Positions 1 to 6,317 of a stretch of DNA of 8,157 nt are shown here, piece after piece. Location: positions 1 through 8,157 of the forward strand of contig WOZN01000325.1 in NCBI GenBank assembly GCA_011620245.1. The letters run 5' to 3'. The notes beneath the pieces were generated by a model. It saw only the letters and a program-made list of their open reading frames with translations. It had not been told where the DNA came from and did not search any database. This DNA is from Acidovorax sp. GTDB taxonomy: Bacteria; Pseudomonadota; Gammaproteobacteria; Burkholderiales; Burkholderiaceae_C. Both the position numbers and the translations under genes were made by a program. The stretch's first letter is position 1; each line of letters begins with the position of its first letter.

Positions 1-1
1 A

Positions 2-658
2 TACGTGATCGTTCCCCACCCGCGCTACCTGATCGACATCACCGGCCTGGACGAGGCCGAGGCAGCGCCCCTGGCCTGCGCGGGCGTGACGACCTACAGC
101 GCAATCAAGAAGCTGGGCGATGGCATCCACCATGAGCCCGTCGTCATCATCGGTGCCGGAGGCCTGGGCCTGATGGCCATCGAAGTGCTGAAGGCCCTGG
201 GGGGGCAAGGCGCCATCGTGGTTGACATCGACCCTGCAAAGCGCGAAGCCGCACTGGCTGCCGGCGCGCTGGCGGTAATCGACAGCAAGGCCGCCGATGC
301 GGCAAACCAGATCATCGCGGCCACCCAGGGCGGTGCCGGCCAGATTCTGGATCTTGTGGGCTCGACCCCAACCGTATCTCTGGCGATGCAGGCTGCCCGG
401 CGCGGCGGGCATATCGTCATCTGCGGGCTAATGGGCGGCGACCTGACCATCTCCCTGGCGACCATCCCGCTGCGCCCCCTGTGCATCGAGGGCAGCTACG
501 TCGGCACCCTGGCCGAACTGCAAGAGCTGGTGGCTCTGGTCAAGCGCACCGGGATGAAGTCCATTCCGGTGTCGCGCCGCCCCATGGCCCAGGTGAACCA
601 GGCCATCGACGACCTGCAACACGGCAAGGTGATCGGGCGCGCAGTCATGATCCCATGA
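2..658 (+). CDS. Zinc-type (MDR) alcohol dehydrogenase, C-terminal part, cut by window start
   Basis: This is the last 218 codons of a medium-chain dehydrogenase/reductase that would oxidise an alcohol to an aldehyde or ketone with NAD. The reading frame is open to the window edge; the GTG at 5 is an internal valine, not a start. Counting that valine as residue 1, the substrate-domain/cofactor-domain hinge holds ACAGVTTYSA (25-34). The Rossmann glycine motif GAGGLG is at 50-55, and the strand end IVVDID has Asp74, which usually means NAD rather than NADP. The closing GKVIGRAVMIP is a typical MDR C-terminus. The N-terminal catalytic domain with the zinc ligands lies upstream of the window, so zinc dependence is inferred from family. 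It faces the araC gene convergently across about 430 bases. It belongs to a different MDR subgroup from the deleted dehydrogenase at 4288-4617. The exact substrate is unknown. Confidence 0.88.
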   Translation, partial: YVIVPHPRYLIDITGLDEAEAAPLACAGVTTYSAIKKLGDGIHHEPVVIIGAGGLGLMAIEVLKALGGQGAIVVDIDPAKREAALAAGALAVIDSKAADAANQIIAATQGGAGQILDLVGSTPTVSLAMQAARRGGHIVICGLMGGDLTISLATIPLRPLCIEGSYVGTLAELQELVALVKRTGMKSIPVSRRPMAQVNQAIDDLQHGKVIGRAVMIP

Positions 659-1089
659 GTTTCTGAAAGACCCAGATCCCATAGCCCCCATAGACCCCTA
701 ACCCAGCCTCTACATTGACGGACAAATGCTGCGCGCTGGGCCGCCCGCCAGTGCCATGTCAAGGTCGGCCTGGGTGGCGTGTGCGGCAGCACGGCGCCCC
801 GAGCGCGGTGCTGGCAGGGGCATGGCGCTCTCACCCATGAAGTGAACGCCATCGTCGGAGCCCTTGATTTCATGCGGCCTGGCAAGGGACACCAAGCGGT
901 CAACTGCATTCGACGCTGGGCCATCTCAGCCCGATGCAATACGAACAACGCTGGTACGAGGCGCAGCGTAAAAGGGCCGCGTGAATCCGTGGGTCAAGAA
1001 CTACACGAAACACAGACAAGGCCCGTCTTGAAAAAGTGCAGGCCAACATCGCCGGCCGCCATCGTGGCCTCGGCTGCCCGGCTCGCCCA
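659..1089. other. Gene-free stretch between convergent genes, with an IS3 remnant
   Basis: No reading frame here looks like a functional gene. Several overlapping frames stay open on both strands, as expected by chance in GC-rich DNA, and none gave a recognisable protein. The only recognisable coding trace is the tail of an IS3-family transposase at 901-984. The 240 bases before it (659-900) show nothing I can identify, and the transposase frame hits a stop at 865-867, so the match does not continue upstream. Just past the araC end there is a weak stem (GGCC arms at 1041-1044 and 1054-1057) followed on the minus strand by five T, too weak to call a terminator. Confidence 0.6.
901..984 (+). 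mobile_element. IS3-family transposase OrfB, C-terminal remnant
   Basis: One frame reads QLHSTLGHLSPMQYEQRW followed by YEAQRKRAA and a TGA at 982-984. The motif LHSTLGxxSPxxYE is the hallmark C-terminus of IS3-family OrfB transposases, just after the last catalytic glutamate region of the DDE domain. Only 27 codons survive; upstream in the same frame the IS3 resemblance stops and a stop codon appears at 865-867, so the rest of the element is gone. No terminal inverted repeat or target duplication could be identified after the stop. It marks a past insertion and deletion between the alcohol dehydrogenase and araC genes. The remnant is not functional. Confidence 0.72.
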
Positions 1090-2022
1090 TCAGGTCGGGC
1101 AGTCGATGTTGTGGTCGGTCTCGAGTGGTGCCGCCGCGTTCATCGTGCTGCGGTACTCAACGGGCGTTTGCTTGAACGCCCGCTTGAAGTGGCGCACCAG
1201 GTGACTCTGGTCGGAGAAACCGCAGTCCATGGCAATGCACTTGAGCGGCATTGCCGCAGGGCGGCTGAGCAGGCGCCGGGCACGCTCCAGGCGCTGGCGC
1301 AAAACGTAGGCGTGGGGTGCGCAGCCAAACTCTGCGTGGAACTTGCGAATCAGCCCGGAGACACTGACACCCGCCTCGCGGGCCATCTCGTCGAGCTTGA
1401 GGTTGCGATCCAGGTTGTCTTCGACATACTGGACAAGGCGCCGCCGTTGCCACTCGGCCATGCGGCCGGCCAATGGCACCTCGCGCACGCCGACCTTGGC
1501 ATAGCGGCGAAGCAGATGAACGCAAAGCTGGTTCAAAAGGGCCGACCGGTAGAGACCTCCGCCGAGCCCCCCGCTTTTCATCTCGGACTCGAAAGCGGAC
1601 ATGATGCCGGGAAGGACACCGTCCTCGGCACGGACGCAGTCTTCCATGCCTACATCACTCACGCTTCGCTCGAAAACCTCTTCAGCGACACGGCACAGCT
1701 CGGATTGAGCCAGGTAGAGGTGGGTGACGTCGATCGGGCGGTCCCATTTCCACTGCGACGACTCGCAGCGGGTCAGCAGAGAACACACGCCCCGACCGAC
1801 CCGCTCGCTGCTCCATGGGCCACCCGCGCGCCGGCTCATGACCGCCTCATCGCCCTTGTAATGGACGAGCATGTAGTCGCGCATGGAAGGAATTTCAACG
1901 TCAAGGGACATGTATTGATAGCCCTTGAGCGTCACCTGATCCCAACCGACCGGCACGCTGTCAAGAGTCAACTGGCCGGGTATCCAGCGGGGAATCTCAT
2001 CAGGAGCAACAAGTTGACTCAC
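1090..2022 (-). CDS. AraC-family transcriptional regulator
   Basis: This is a 310-residue DNA-binding regulator of the AraC/XylS type. The N-terminal 180 or so residues are the presumed effector or dimerisation domain and match no named ligand domain by eye. The C-terminal domain has the usual pair of helix-turn-helix motifs: the first around LDEMAREAGVSVSGLIRKF (210-228), the second around IAMDCGFSDQSHLVRHFKRAF (263-283), ending in the family signature QTPVEYR. I chose the GTG at 2022-2020 because GGAG sits nine bases upstream. A TTG at 2037 (315 aa) and an ATG at 2031 (313 aa) are in frame but have no spaced ribosome binding site. The gene stands alone, convergent with the alcohol dehydrogenase and in the same direction as the distant aldehyde dehydrogenase operon. 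Control of one of the flanking dehydrogenase units is a reasonable guess without direct evidence. Confidence 0.93.
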   Translation of the reverse strand: MSQLVAPDEIPRWIPGQLTLDSVPVGWDQVTLKGYQYMSLDVEIPSMRDYMLVHYKGDEAVMSRRAGGPWSSERVGRGVCSLLTRCESSQWKWDRPIDVTHLYLAQSELCRVAEEVFERSVSDVGMEDCVRAEDGVLPGIMSAFESEMKSGGLGGGLYRSALLNQLCVHLLRRYAKVGVREVPLAGRMAEWQRRRLVQYVEDNLDRNLKLDEMAREAGVSVSGLIRKFHAEFGCAPHAYVLRQRLERARRLLSRPAAMPLKCIAMDCGFSDQSHLVRHFKRAFKQTPVEYRSTMNAAAPLETDHNIDCPT

Positions 2023-2031
2023 AAACAGCAT

Positions 2032-2035
2032 CTCC
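2032..2035 (-). promoter_or_regulatory. Ribosome binding site deciding the araC-type GTG start
   Basis: On the minus strand GGAG is followed by nine bases and then GTG at 2022-2020. It directly abuts the in-frame ATG at 2031 and overlaps the in-frame TTG at 2037, so neither of those could use it at normal spacing. This supports the GTG start. Confidence 0.5.
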
Positions 2036-2049
2036 AATAACCCAAGCCC

Positions 2050-2078
2050 ACATTAACGGCAAACTCTGATTTTCTCAA
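2050..2078 (-). promoter_or_regulatory. Possible sigma70-type promoter of the araC-family gene
   Basis: On the minus strand TTGAGA (2078-2073) is separated by exactly 17 bases from TAATGT (2055-2050). The -35 matches five of six consensus bases and the -10 about three of six. Transcription would start near 2043, giving a leader of about 20 bases that just includes the GGAG and the GTG start. The spacing is coherent but the -10 is weak. Confidence 0.4.
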
Positions 2079-2082
2079 CCTG

Positions 2083-2573
2083 TTTTCCTCAGTCATCCGC
2101 TTTGCAATGCTGGCGGCAATGGGTTCGGTTTGGGCTGAGAGGCCGGTATTCGCTGGGCGATGTAGCGCACCAGGGCGCACCAGCGCCGGGCTTTGCTCCA
2201 CTGCGGCGCGGTCTGCTGGATATGGCGCAAACCGGCAGGCCATTGGCGACGAGCCGTTTGATCCATGCCGCCGCTTCGTGGGTGATGGTCAGCCATATCT
2301 TGTTCTGGCCGGCATGACGGGTCATGCGGCCCACCGCGCTGGGCCATTTGGGTCGACTCGTGACGGCCTGCAGCCGGGTCTTCGGCTGAGCCAGTCGCAC
2401 GTACCCACTCTTGTCCATGCCCAGGATGCCCGGGCCACACCGTCGCCGCGCAGTGCGCCCAACAGCAGCTGACCGCCGATTTGCACTCGCCCAATGGGTG
2501 TCTCCCCGAAGCTTGTCCAAACCCGCGCCAAGTCCATGTTTGCAGCCGATGGCGATGGTTCAACTGAGGAAAA
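2083..2573. repeat. Block bounded by an 11-bp perfect inverted repeat
   Basis: TTTTCCTCAGT at 2083-2093 recurs as its reverse complement, ACTGAGGAAAA, at 2563-2573. The match does not extend outward, and the inner flanks match only loosely (CATCCGC against CATCGCC when shifted by a few bases). No target-site duplication is visible outside the repeats and no transposase is recognisable inside, so it may be a deletion derivative of an insertion sequence, a MITE-like element, or chance. By a rough estimate such a match within an 800-base region is uncommon but not decisive. Confidence 0.3.
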
Positions 2574-2833
2574 TAAGATCAATGGGATCGCTCCTGGGGC
2601 GTTCAATGCGGCATTCTTATGGGTGTTCGTCCGGGGATTGCTGAAGTCGATGGTTTGGCTTGAGAACCTCCATCTTGCTTCGCCTCGGATGAACAACCTT
2701 TTGCGAAACGACGCCCAGGACTGTTCAAGCGCGAAAAAATGCTGTCTTGGTAGTTCAAGCATGAGCATGTGACCATGCCACGGCATCTTGTGCGACTCCA
2801 ATCTTCCTCGCGCTTGACCTTCACCAAAGCTGC

Positions 2834-4291
2834 TCAATCCTCACTGATGAGCTTGATGTTGCAATACGCCTGCAGGCCTTCGATGCCGCACTCCGACCCC
2901 CAGCCGCTTTCCTTGACGCCGCCGAACGGCGCTTCGGGCATGGACACGCTCAGGCTATTGATGCCGAGCATGCCGGTTTGCAGGCCCCGCATCAGCTGCA
3001 TTCGCGTGCCGCTGTGCTGGGTGAAGGCATAGCTGGCCAGGCCGTAGGGCAGGCGGTTGGCACGGGTGATGGCTTCGTCCACGCTGTCCACGCGGTTGAT
3101 GAGCGCCAGCGGACCGAAGGGCTCCTCATTCATCAGCCGCGCGTCCTCGGGCACATCGGTTAGCACCGTCGGTTGCCAGAAGAAGCCCGGGCCTTCGATG
3201 GCCTCGCCACCGCAGGCCACCTGTGCGCCGCGTTGCACGGCATCGGCGATCAGTTTGCGCATGGCATCCTGGCGTCGCGGGTTGGCCAGCGGGCCCAAGT
3301 GGCTGCCGGCATCCAGGCCGTTACCCGGCACCAGCTGGCGCGTGCGCGCCACAAAGGCTTGCACAAAGGCATCGTAGACCGCGCTGTGTACATAAAAACG
3401 CGTGGGGGCAATGCAGATCTGGCCAGCGTTGCGAAACTTGCCCGGGACCAGCAACTCGACCGCCTGGTCCAGGTCGGCATCGGCGCAAACGATGACCGGG
3501 GCATGGCCGCCCAGCTCCAAGGTCGCGCGCTTGAGGCCCTTGGCAGCCTGCTGGGCCAGCAGCTTGCCCACGGCCGTGGAGCCGGTGAACGAGAATTTGG
3601 CCACTACCGGGCTGTCGAGCAGGTAGGAAGACACCTCGCCCGGAACGCCGAATACGGCATTGAGCACCCCTGGCGGCAGGCCTGCATCATTCAGTGCCCG
3701 TACCAAGGCCAGACCGGTGCCCGGTGTTTCCTCGGCCAGCTTGAGGATCAGCGTGCAGCCTGCGGCCAGGGCCCCGGCGATCTTGCGCGCGGGGGTGAGG
3801 GCGGGGAAGTTCCAGGGCGTGAAGGCCGCGCACACACCCACGGGCTCGTGCAGCACGGTGATGCGCTGCGTGAGCGTACGCCCCGGCACGACGCGGCCGT
3901 AGTTGCGCCGCCCTTCCTCGGCGTACCAGTCGAACGTGTCGGCCGCAGCCAGCACTTCCAGCCGCGCTTCGCGCAGTGGCTTGCCCTGCTCCAGGGTCAT
4001 GGTGCGGGCGATATCGTCGGCGCGTTCGCGCACCAGGCTGCTGGCCGCACGCAGGATGCGCGACCGCTCCAGCGGCGCGGCGGCGCGCCAGCCGGCGAAT
4101 GCGGCCTGGGCTGCCATCAGGGCAGCGTCCAGGTCGGTGCGGCTCGCGTGCGGCAGCTGCGCCAGCACCTGGCCGGTCGCCGGGTTGATGATGTCTTCGG
4201 TGGTGCGGCCTTCGATGTCCAGCCACTGTCCGTTGATGAACAGCTGCGGTTGAGGATAGGCCAGGGTGTCGGTGGATTCGTGTTGCATCAT
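2834..4291 (-). CDS. NAD(P)-dependent aldehyde dehydrogenase, succinate-semialdehyde dehydrogenase (GabD)-like
   Basis: This 485-residue cytoplasmic enzyme would oxidise an aldehyde to a carboxylic acid. It has the full length of the aldehyde dehydrogenase superfamily and its key residues: TPWNFP with Asn161, the glycine motif FTGS (235-238), the general base Glu259 in LELGG, the nucleophile Cys293 in GQICIAP, and EEPFGP (389-394). The overall pattern (EQGKPLREA, LELGGHAP, QICIAPTRF) is GabD-like, but many such enzymes act on other aldehydes. One oddity is LKLAEETP (183-190), where the family usually has LKPAEETP; a single C-to-T change explains the Pro-to-Leu swap at 185. The first ATG overlaps the stop of the upstream gene as ATGA, so translation is coupled. 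A second ATG follows at once and sits better (4 bases) after GGAGG, so the true start may be one codon later. It is the last gene of the operon. The natural substrate may be the product of the once-intact upstream alcohol dehydrogenase. Confidence 0.95.
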   Translation of the reverse strand: MMQHESTDTLAYPQPQLFINGQWLDIEGRTTEDIINPATGQVLAQLPHASRTDLDAALMAAQAAFAGWRAAAPLERSRILRAASSLVRERADDIARTMTLEQGKPLREARLEVLAAADTFDWYAEEGRRNYGRVVPGRTLTQRITVLHEPVGVCAAFTPWNFPALTPARKIAGALAAGCTLILKLAEETPGTGLALVRALNDAGLPPGVLNAVFGVPGEVSSYLLDSPVVAKFSFTGSTAVGKLLAQQAAKGLKRATLELGGHAPVIVCADADLDQAVELLVPGKFRNAGQICIAPTRFYVHSAVYDAFVQAFVARTRQLVPGNGLDAGSHLGPLANPRRQDAMRKLIADAVQRGAQVACGGEAIEGPGFFWQPTVLTDVPEDARLMNEEPFGPLALINRVDSVDEAITRANRLPYGLASYAFTQHSGTRMQLMRGLQTGMLGINSLSVSMPEAPFGGVKESGWGSECGIEGLQAYCNIKLISED

Positions 4292-4617
4292 GCCTCCATG
4301 CGGATAATTTGGCGGATGGCTTTGCCCCGGGCGAGGCGGTCAAAACCTTCGTTGATCTGGTCCAGCGTCAGATGGCCGGTCACCAGTCGGTCCACGGGCA
4401 GCTTGCCTGCCGCGTGCAGCGACAGGTAGCGGCCGATGTCGCGGCGCGGTATGCAGCTGCCCATGTAGCTGCCCTTGATTGTGCGCTCCTCGGCGACCAC
4501 CAGCACCTCGCCGGGGCCGGGTGGCGCCAGGTCCACCTCCCAGATCTCCATCGGACGGCTTTCGGCATAGGGCGCGGATGCGCCTGTGCTGGTGAGTACA
4601 GCGGCGCGTGTCTTCAT
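4288..4617 (-). CDS. Alcohol dehydrogenase with large in-frame internal deletion (109 aa, probably inactive)
   Basis: The frame is intact from ATG to TGA but encodes only the two ends of a zinc alcohol dehydrogenase of about 370 residues. Residues 1-40 (MKTRAAVLTS to PGPGEVLV) are the usual N-terminus of this class. Residues 41-109, starting at AEERTIKGSYMGSC and ending KAIRQIIRM, are the usual C-terminus. About 260 residues between them are absent: the catalytic zinc ligands (including the CHSD-type motif and the His of GHE), the structural zinc lobe and the GxGGVG nucleotide-binding fold. The joint lies near 4495-4503, where short GTG/GTC-rich sequence could have recombined. The product cannot be an active dehydrogenase. 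It overlaps the binding-protein gene upstream and the aldehyde dehydrogenase downstream, each by ATGA, so the deletion kept translation of the downstream gene going. It could be annotated as a pseudogene; an assembly error is the main alternative. Confidence 0.85.
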   Translation of the reverse strand: MKTRAAVLTSTGASAPYAESRPMEIWEVDLAPPGPGEVLVVAEERTIKGSYMGSCIPRRDIGRYLSLHAAGKLPVDRLVTGHLTLDQINEGFDRLARGKAIRQIIRMEA

Positions 4618-5855
4618 GATGCTTTCACCAGCTTGCAGGTGCTCTTGGACAGGGGGCGGAAGGCCTCATCCCCCGGGATGGTTCTGAGTACCTTGTAGTA
4701 GTCCCAGGAATACCTGGATTCCTCGGGCTTCTTGATTTGGACCAGGTACATGTCGTGCACCATGCGGCCGTCCTCCCGCACCTTGCCGTTTTGCGCGAAA
4801 AAATCCTCTATGGGGACCTTCTTGAGCTGGCGCGCCACGGTGGCGCCGTCGTCGCTCTTGGTGGCCTGCACGGCCTTGAGGTAGTTGGTGACGGCCGAGT
4901 ATCCGCCCGCGTGGATCATGGAAGGCATCTTCTTCATCTTCTCGAAGAAGCGCCGCGACCATGCGCGCGTGGCCTCGGTGCGGTCCCAGTAAAAGCCTGT
5001 GGTCAGCACCATGCCCTGGCCATAGCGCAGGCCCAGCGCATGCACGTCGTTGATGAACAGCAGGTTGGGTACCAGCGTCTGCTTGGGCGTGATGCCGAAC
5101 TCGTATGCGGCCTTGATGGTGTTGACCGTGTCGCTGGTCCCATTGGCCAGGTTGATCACCGACGCCTTCGATGCCTGGGCCTGCAGCAGAAAGGACGAGA
5201 AATCACTGGCATTAAGTGGATGGAAGGTCATGCCCACCAGCTTGCCACCGCCCTCCCTGAGGAATTCGGTCACATTGGCTGCCATGGCCTTGCCAAGAGC
5301 ATAGTCCACGCCGAGTATGAACCAGTCCTTCTTGCCCTGGGACAGCATGCCGCGCACTGCGCCATTGGTCAGCGCATAGCTGTCGTAGGTATAGTGGATG
5401 GCCGTGGGCGCGCAGTACTCATTGGTGAGAATGTCCGAGGCGCCACCCGTGTTGATGATCAATTTGCCGCGCTCTCGCGCCAGGTTGTTCACGGCCACCG
5501 CCACGGCGCTGTTGTTGATGTCCACGATCACATCCACGCCCTCGCGGTCGAACCAGGTGCGCGCATGGGTGGCACCCACGTCGGCCTTGTTCTGGTGGTC
5601 GGCCCAGACCACCTCCACCTTCTTGCCCAGCACCGTGTCGCCGAAGTCCTTGATGGCCATCTTCACGGCCTCGACCGAGCCCTTGCCCGCCGTATCGGCG
5701 TACGGGCCCGACATGTCGGTGAGGACGCCGATGCGCACCACGTCGCCAGAGATCTGCTGCGCCCCGGCCGTGCCGGCCGCCGCTAGCACACCTGTCGCGG
5801 CGAAGCCAACGGCCCGCAATGCCTCTGCGGCACGCCTCCCTAAGTCATTTTTCAT
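4614..5855 (-). CDS. ABC transporter periplasmic substrate-binding protein, branched-chain amino acid type (Peripla_BP_6)
   Basis: This 413-residue protein would capture a small ligand in the periplasm and hand it to a LivHMGF-type ABC importer. The start MKNDLGRRAAEALRAVG is set by AAGGAG seven bases before the ATG; the frame stays open for 44 codons further upstream but that part does not look like protein. A signal peptide with a basic start and an alanine-rich core ends at TAGA, with cleavage expected after Ala32. The mature part opens with VVRIGVLTDMSGPYADTAG (39-57), the typical first strand and ligand loop of this family, and continues to a normal length. Homologues of this type in Burkholderiales often sit by aromatic or organic acid degradation genes, so the ligand need not be an amino acid. 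It is the first gene of the minus-strand operon; permease and ATPase genes are absent from the window. Its stop overlaps the next start by ATGA. Confidence 0.93.
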   Translation of the reverse strand: MKNDLGRRAAEALRAVGFAATGVLAAAGTAGAQQISGDVVRIGVLTDMSGPYADTAGKGSVEAVKMAIKDFGDTVLGKKVEVVWADHQNKADVGATHARTWFDREGVDVIVDINNSAVAVAVNNLARERGKLIINTGGASDILTNEYCAPTAIHYTYDSYALTNGAVRGMLSQGKKDWFILGVDYALGKAMAANVTEFLREGGGKLVGMTFHPLNASDFSSFLLQAQASKASVINLANGTSDTVNTIKAAYEFGITPKQTLVPNLLFINDVHALGLRYGQGMVLTTGFYWDRTEATRAWSRRFFEKMKKMPSMIHAGGYSAVTNYLKAVQATKSDDGATVARQLKKVPIEDFFAQNGKVREDGRMVHDMYLVQIKKPEESRYSWDYYKVLRTIPGDEAFRPLSKSTCKLVKAS

Positions 5856-5862
5856 AGCATGT

Positions 5863-5868
5863 CTCCTT
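5863..5868 (-). promoter_or_regulatory. Strong ribosome binding site for the substrate-binding protein
   Basis: AAGGAG on the minus strand lies seven bases before the ATG at 5855. It fixes the start of the binding protein and rules out the longer upstream extension to 5987. A 10-bp palindrome GTTTTAAAAC (5869-5878) lies immediately upstream of it. Confidence 0.8.
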
Positions 5869-6088
5869 GTTTTAAAACCGCAAAAAAGACCGCTGTGCAG
5901 TGGGTCGCCGGACGCACTGCCATCGCTGATTTGTTTGCACATGGCCTGCGGCTCGCCGGGAGCGAAGGAGTTGTCCCTGCGTTTCAAGGTGGCGACGTTC
6001 GTCCGTCAATGGCAGCGAAAAGGACACTCGGGAGAAATGATAGAAATCTTGTTGAAACAGGGCTATGCACGTTTGTGAAACCAAGGGT

Positions 6089-6128
6089 TTGACCTTGCCA
6101 AAGCCGGGTTTTCTCCCTTGACATTGCC
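6089..6128 (+). repeat. Direct repeat TTGACNTTGCC, possible activator site
   Basis: TTGACCTTGCC (6089-6099) and TTGACATTGCC (6118-6128) match at 10 of 11 bases and start 29 bases apart, close to three helical turns. The second copy contains a perfect -35 hexamer TTGACA (6118-6123). Tandem half-sites next to a -35 are common for AraC or LysR activators, but which protein binds is not known. No convincing -10 follows at 16-18 bases, which would fit a promoter that needs an activator. Confidence 0.35.
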
Positions 6129-6135
6129 CCTGTTT

Positions 6136-6155
6136 CGTGGATTGCTTAACCCACG
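6136..6155. promoter_or_regulatory. Imperfect palindrome, possible operator
   Basis: CGTGGATT and AACCCACG form 8-base arms with one mismatch around a 4-base centre. The site falls where the -10 of a promoter with the TTGACA at 6118 would lie, so a bound protein could block or remodel that promoter. The binding protein is unknown. Confidence 0.3.
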
Positions 6156-6196
6156 GTTCACTATCCCTCAGGTGCTGCCGCCTACTGAAGTCACCC

Positions 6197-6217
6197 TTTC
6201 AAATTGGCGAATTGAAA
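6197..6217. promoter_or_regulatory. Imperfect palindrome TTTCAA-N9-TTGAAA, possible operator or promoter
   Basis: The 21-base site has perfect 6-base arms (6197-6202, 6212-6217) and further partial symmetry inside (AATTGGCGAATT). Its right arm TTGAAA is also a 5-of-6 match to a -35 box, with CATGCT 17 bases on (6235-6240) as a poor -10, about 80 bases before the DUF35 gene. Either reading is tentative. Confidence 0.3.
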
Positions 6218-6317
6218 CGGCCGGGCGATGCGGTCATGCTCACCTTCACAACTTGTGCCCCCGCCAACACCGGCGGCGTAGCCTTCAACCGCCCCAGGCG
6301 TCCCTCTTGCCCAACCC

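Larger units (their letters stand above)
2038..2833. other. Gene-free stretch of about 800 bases between araC and the aldehyde dehydrogenase
   Basis: No protein I recognise is encoded here. Frames of 140-170 codons are open on the minus strand (2322-2837, 2089-2520, 2093-2563), and shorter ones on the plus strand, but they overlap one another, lack good ribosome binding sites and show no family motif. The stretch contains an 11-bp inverted repeat (2083-2093 and 2563-2573) that frames about 490 bases. The part from 2574 to 2833 is visibly less GC-rich than the neighbouring genes, for example around 2560-2590 and 2690-2760. Together with the IS3 remnant 1 kb away, this suggests a decayed or inserted segment, but that is inference. 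Confidence 0.5.
5856..6317. promoter_or_regulatory. Divergent intergenic control region
   Basis: These 462 bases separate the two oppositely transcribed catabolic units and should hold both promoters. Visible elements are the direct repeat TTGACNTTGCC (6089-6099 and 6118-6128), an imperfect palindrome at 6136-6155, another at 6197-6217, and a stem with arms GCAGTG and CACTGC (5897-5902, 5915-5920) upstream of six T on the minus strand. The leftward gene's promoter is not clear: a TATCAT box is present on the minus strand near 6040 but lacks a good -35. No gene is supported here; the frames that are open lack ribosome binding sites or family motifs. Confidence 0.6.

Noticed and set aside
1031..1057. 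Possible rho-independent terminator after the araC-family gene (GGCC stem then five T on the minus strand)
   Set aside because: The stem is only four base pairs with a long loop; too weak to call.
1036..2040. Plus-strand open frame (334 codons) opposite the araC-family gene
   Set aside because: The minus strand encodes two helix-turn-helix motifs and the AraC signature; the plus frame has no recognisable content.
2089..2563. Two overlapping minus-strand frames of 143 and 156 codons that looked vaguely like transposase fragments
   Set aside because: No catalytic motif or family signature could be identified in either frame, and neither has a ribosome binding site.
2322..2837. Minus-strand frame of 171 codons after the aldehyde dehydrogenase, with a stretch (MDLARVWTSFGETPIGRVQ) that briefly suggested a HipA-like N-terminus
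   Set aside because: The resemblance does not continue in any frame, there is no good ribosome binding site, and overlapping frames are equally open. A BLASTP or HHpred search of this frame would settle it.
3173..4429. Long plus-strand open frame (418 codons) opposite the aldehyde dehydrogenase and deleted alcohol dehydrogenase
   Set aside because: It mirrors two clear genes in GC-rich DNA; its composition (rich in Arg, Gly, Ala, Gln, His) is that of an antisense shadow and it has no domain.
4737..5786. Plus-strand open frame (349 codons) opposite the substrate-binding protein
   Set aside because: Antisense shadow; the minus-strand frame has a signal peptide, ribosome binding site and family motifs.
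5882..5920. Possible leader terminator before the substrate-binding protein (GCAGTG/CACTGC stem then six T on the minus strand)
   Set aside because: The T run starts nine bases after a six-base-pair stem with a 12-base loop, so spacing and stability are poor for an intrinsic terminator.
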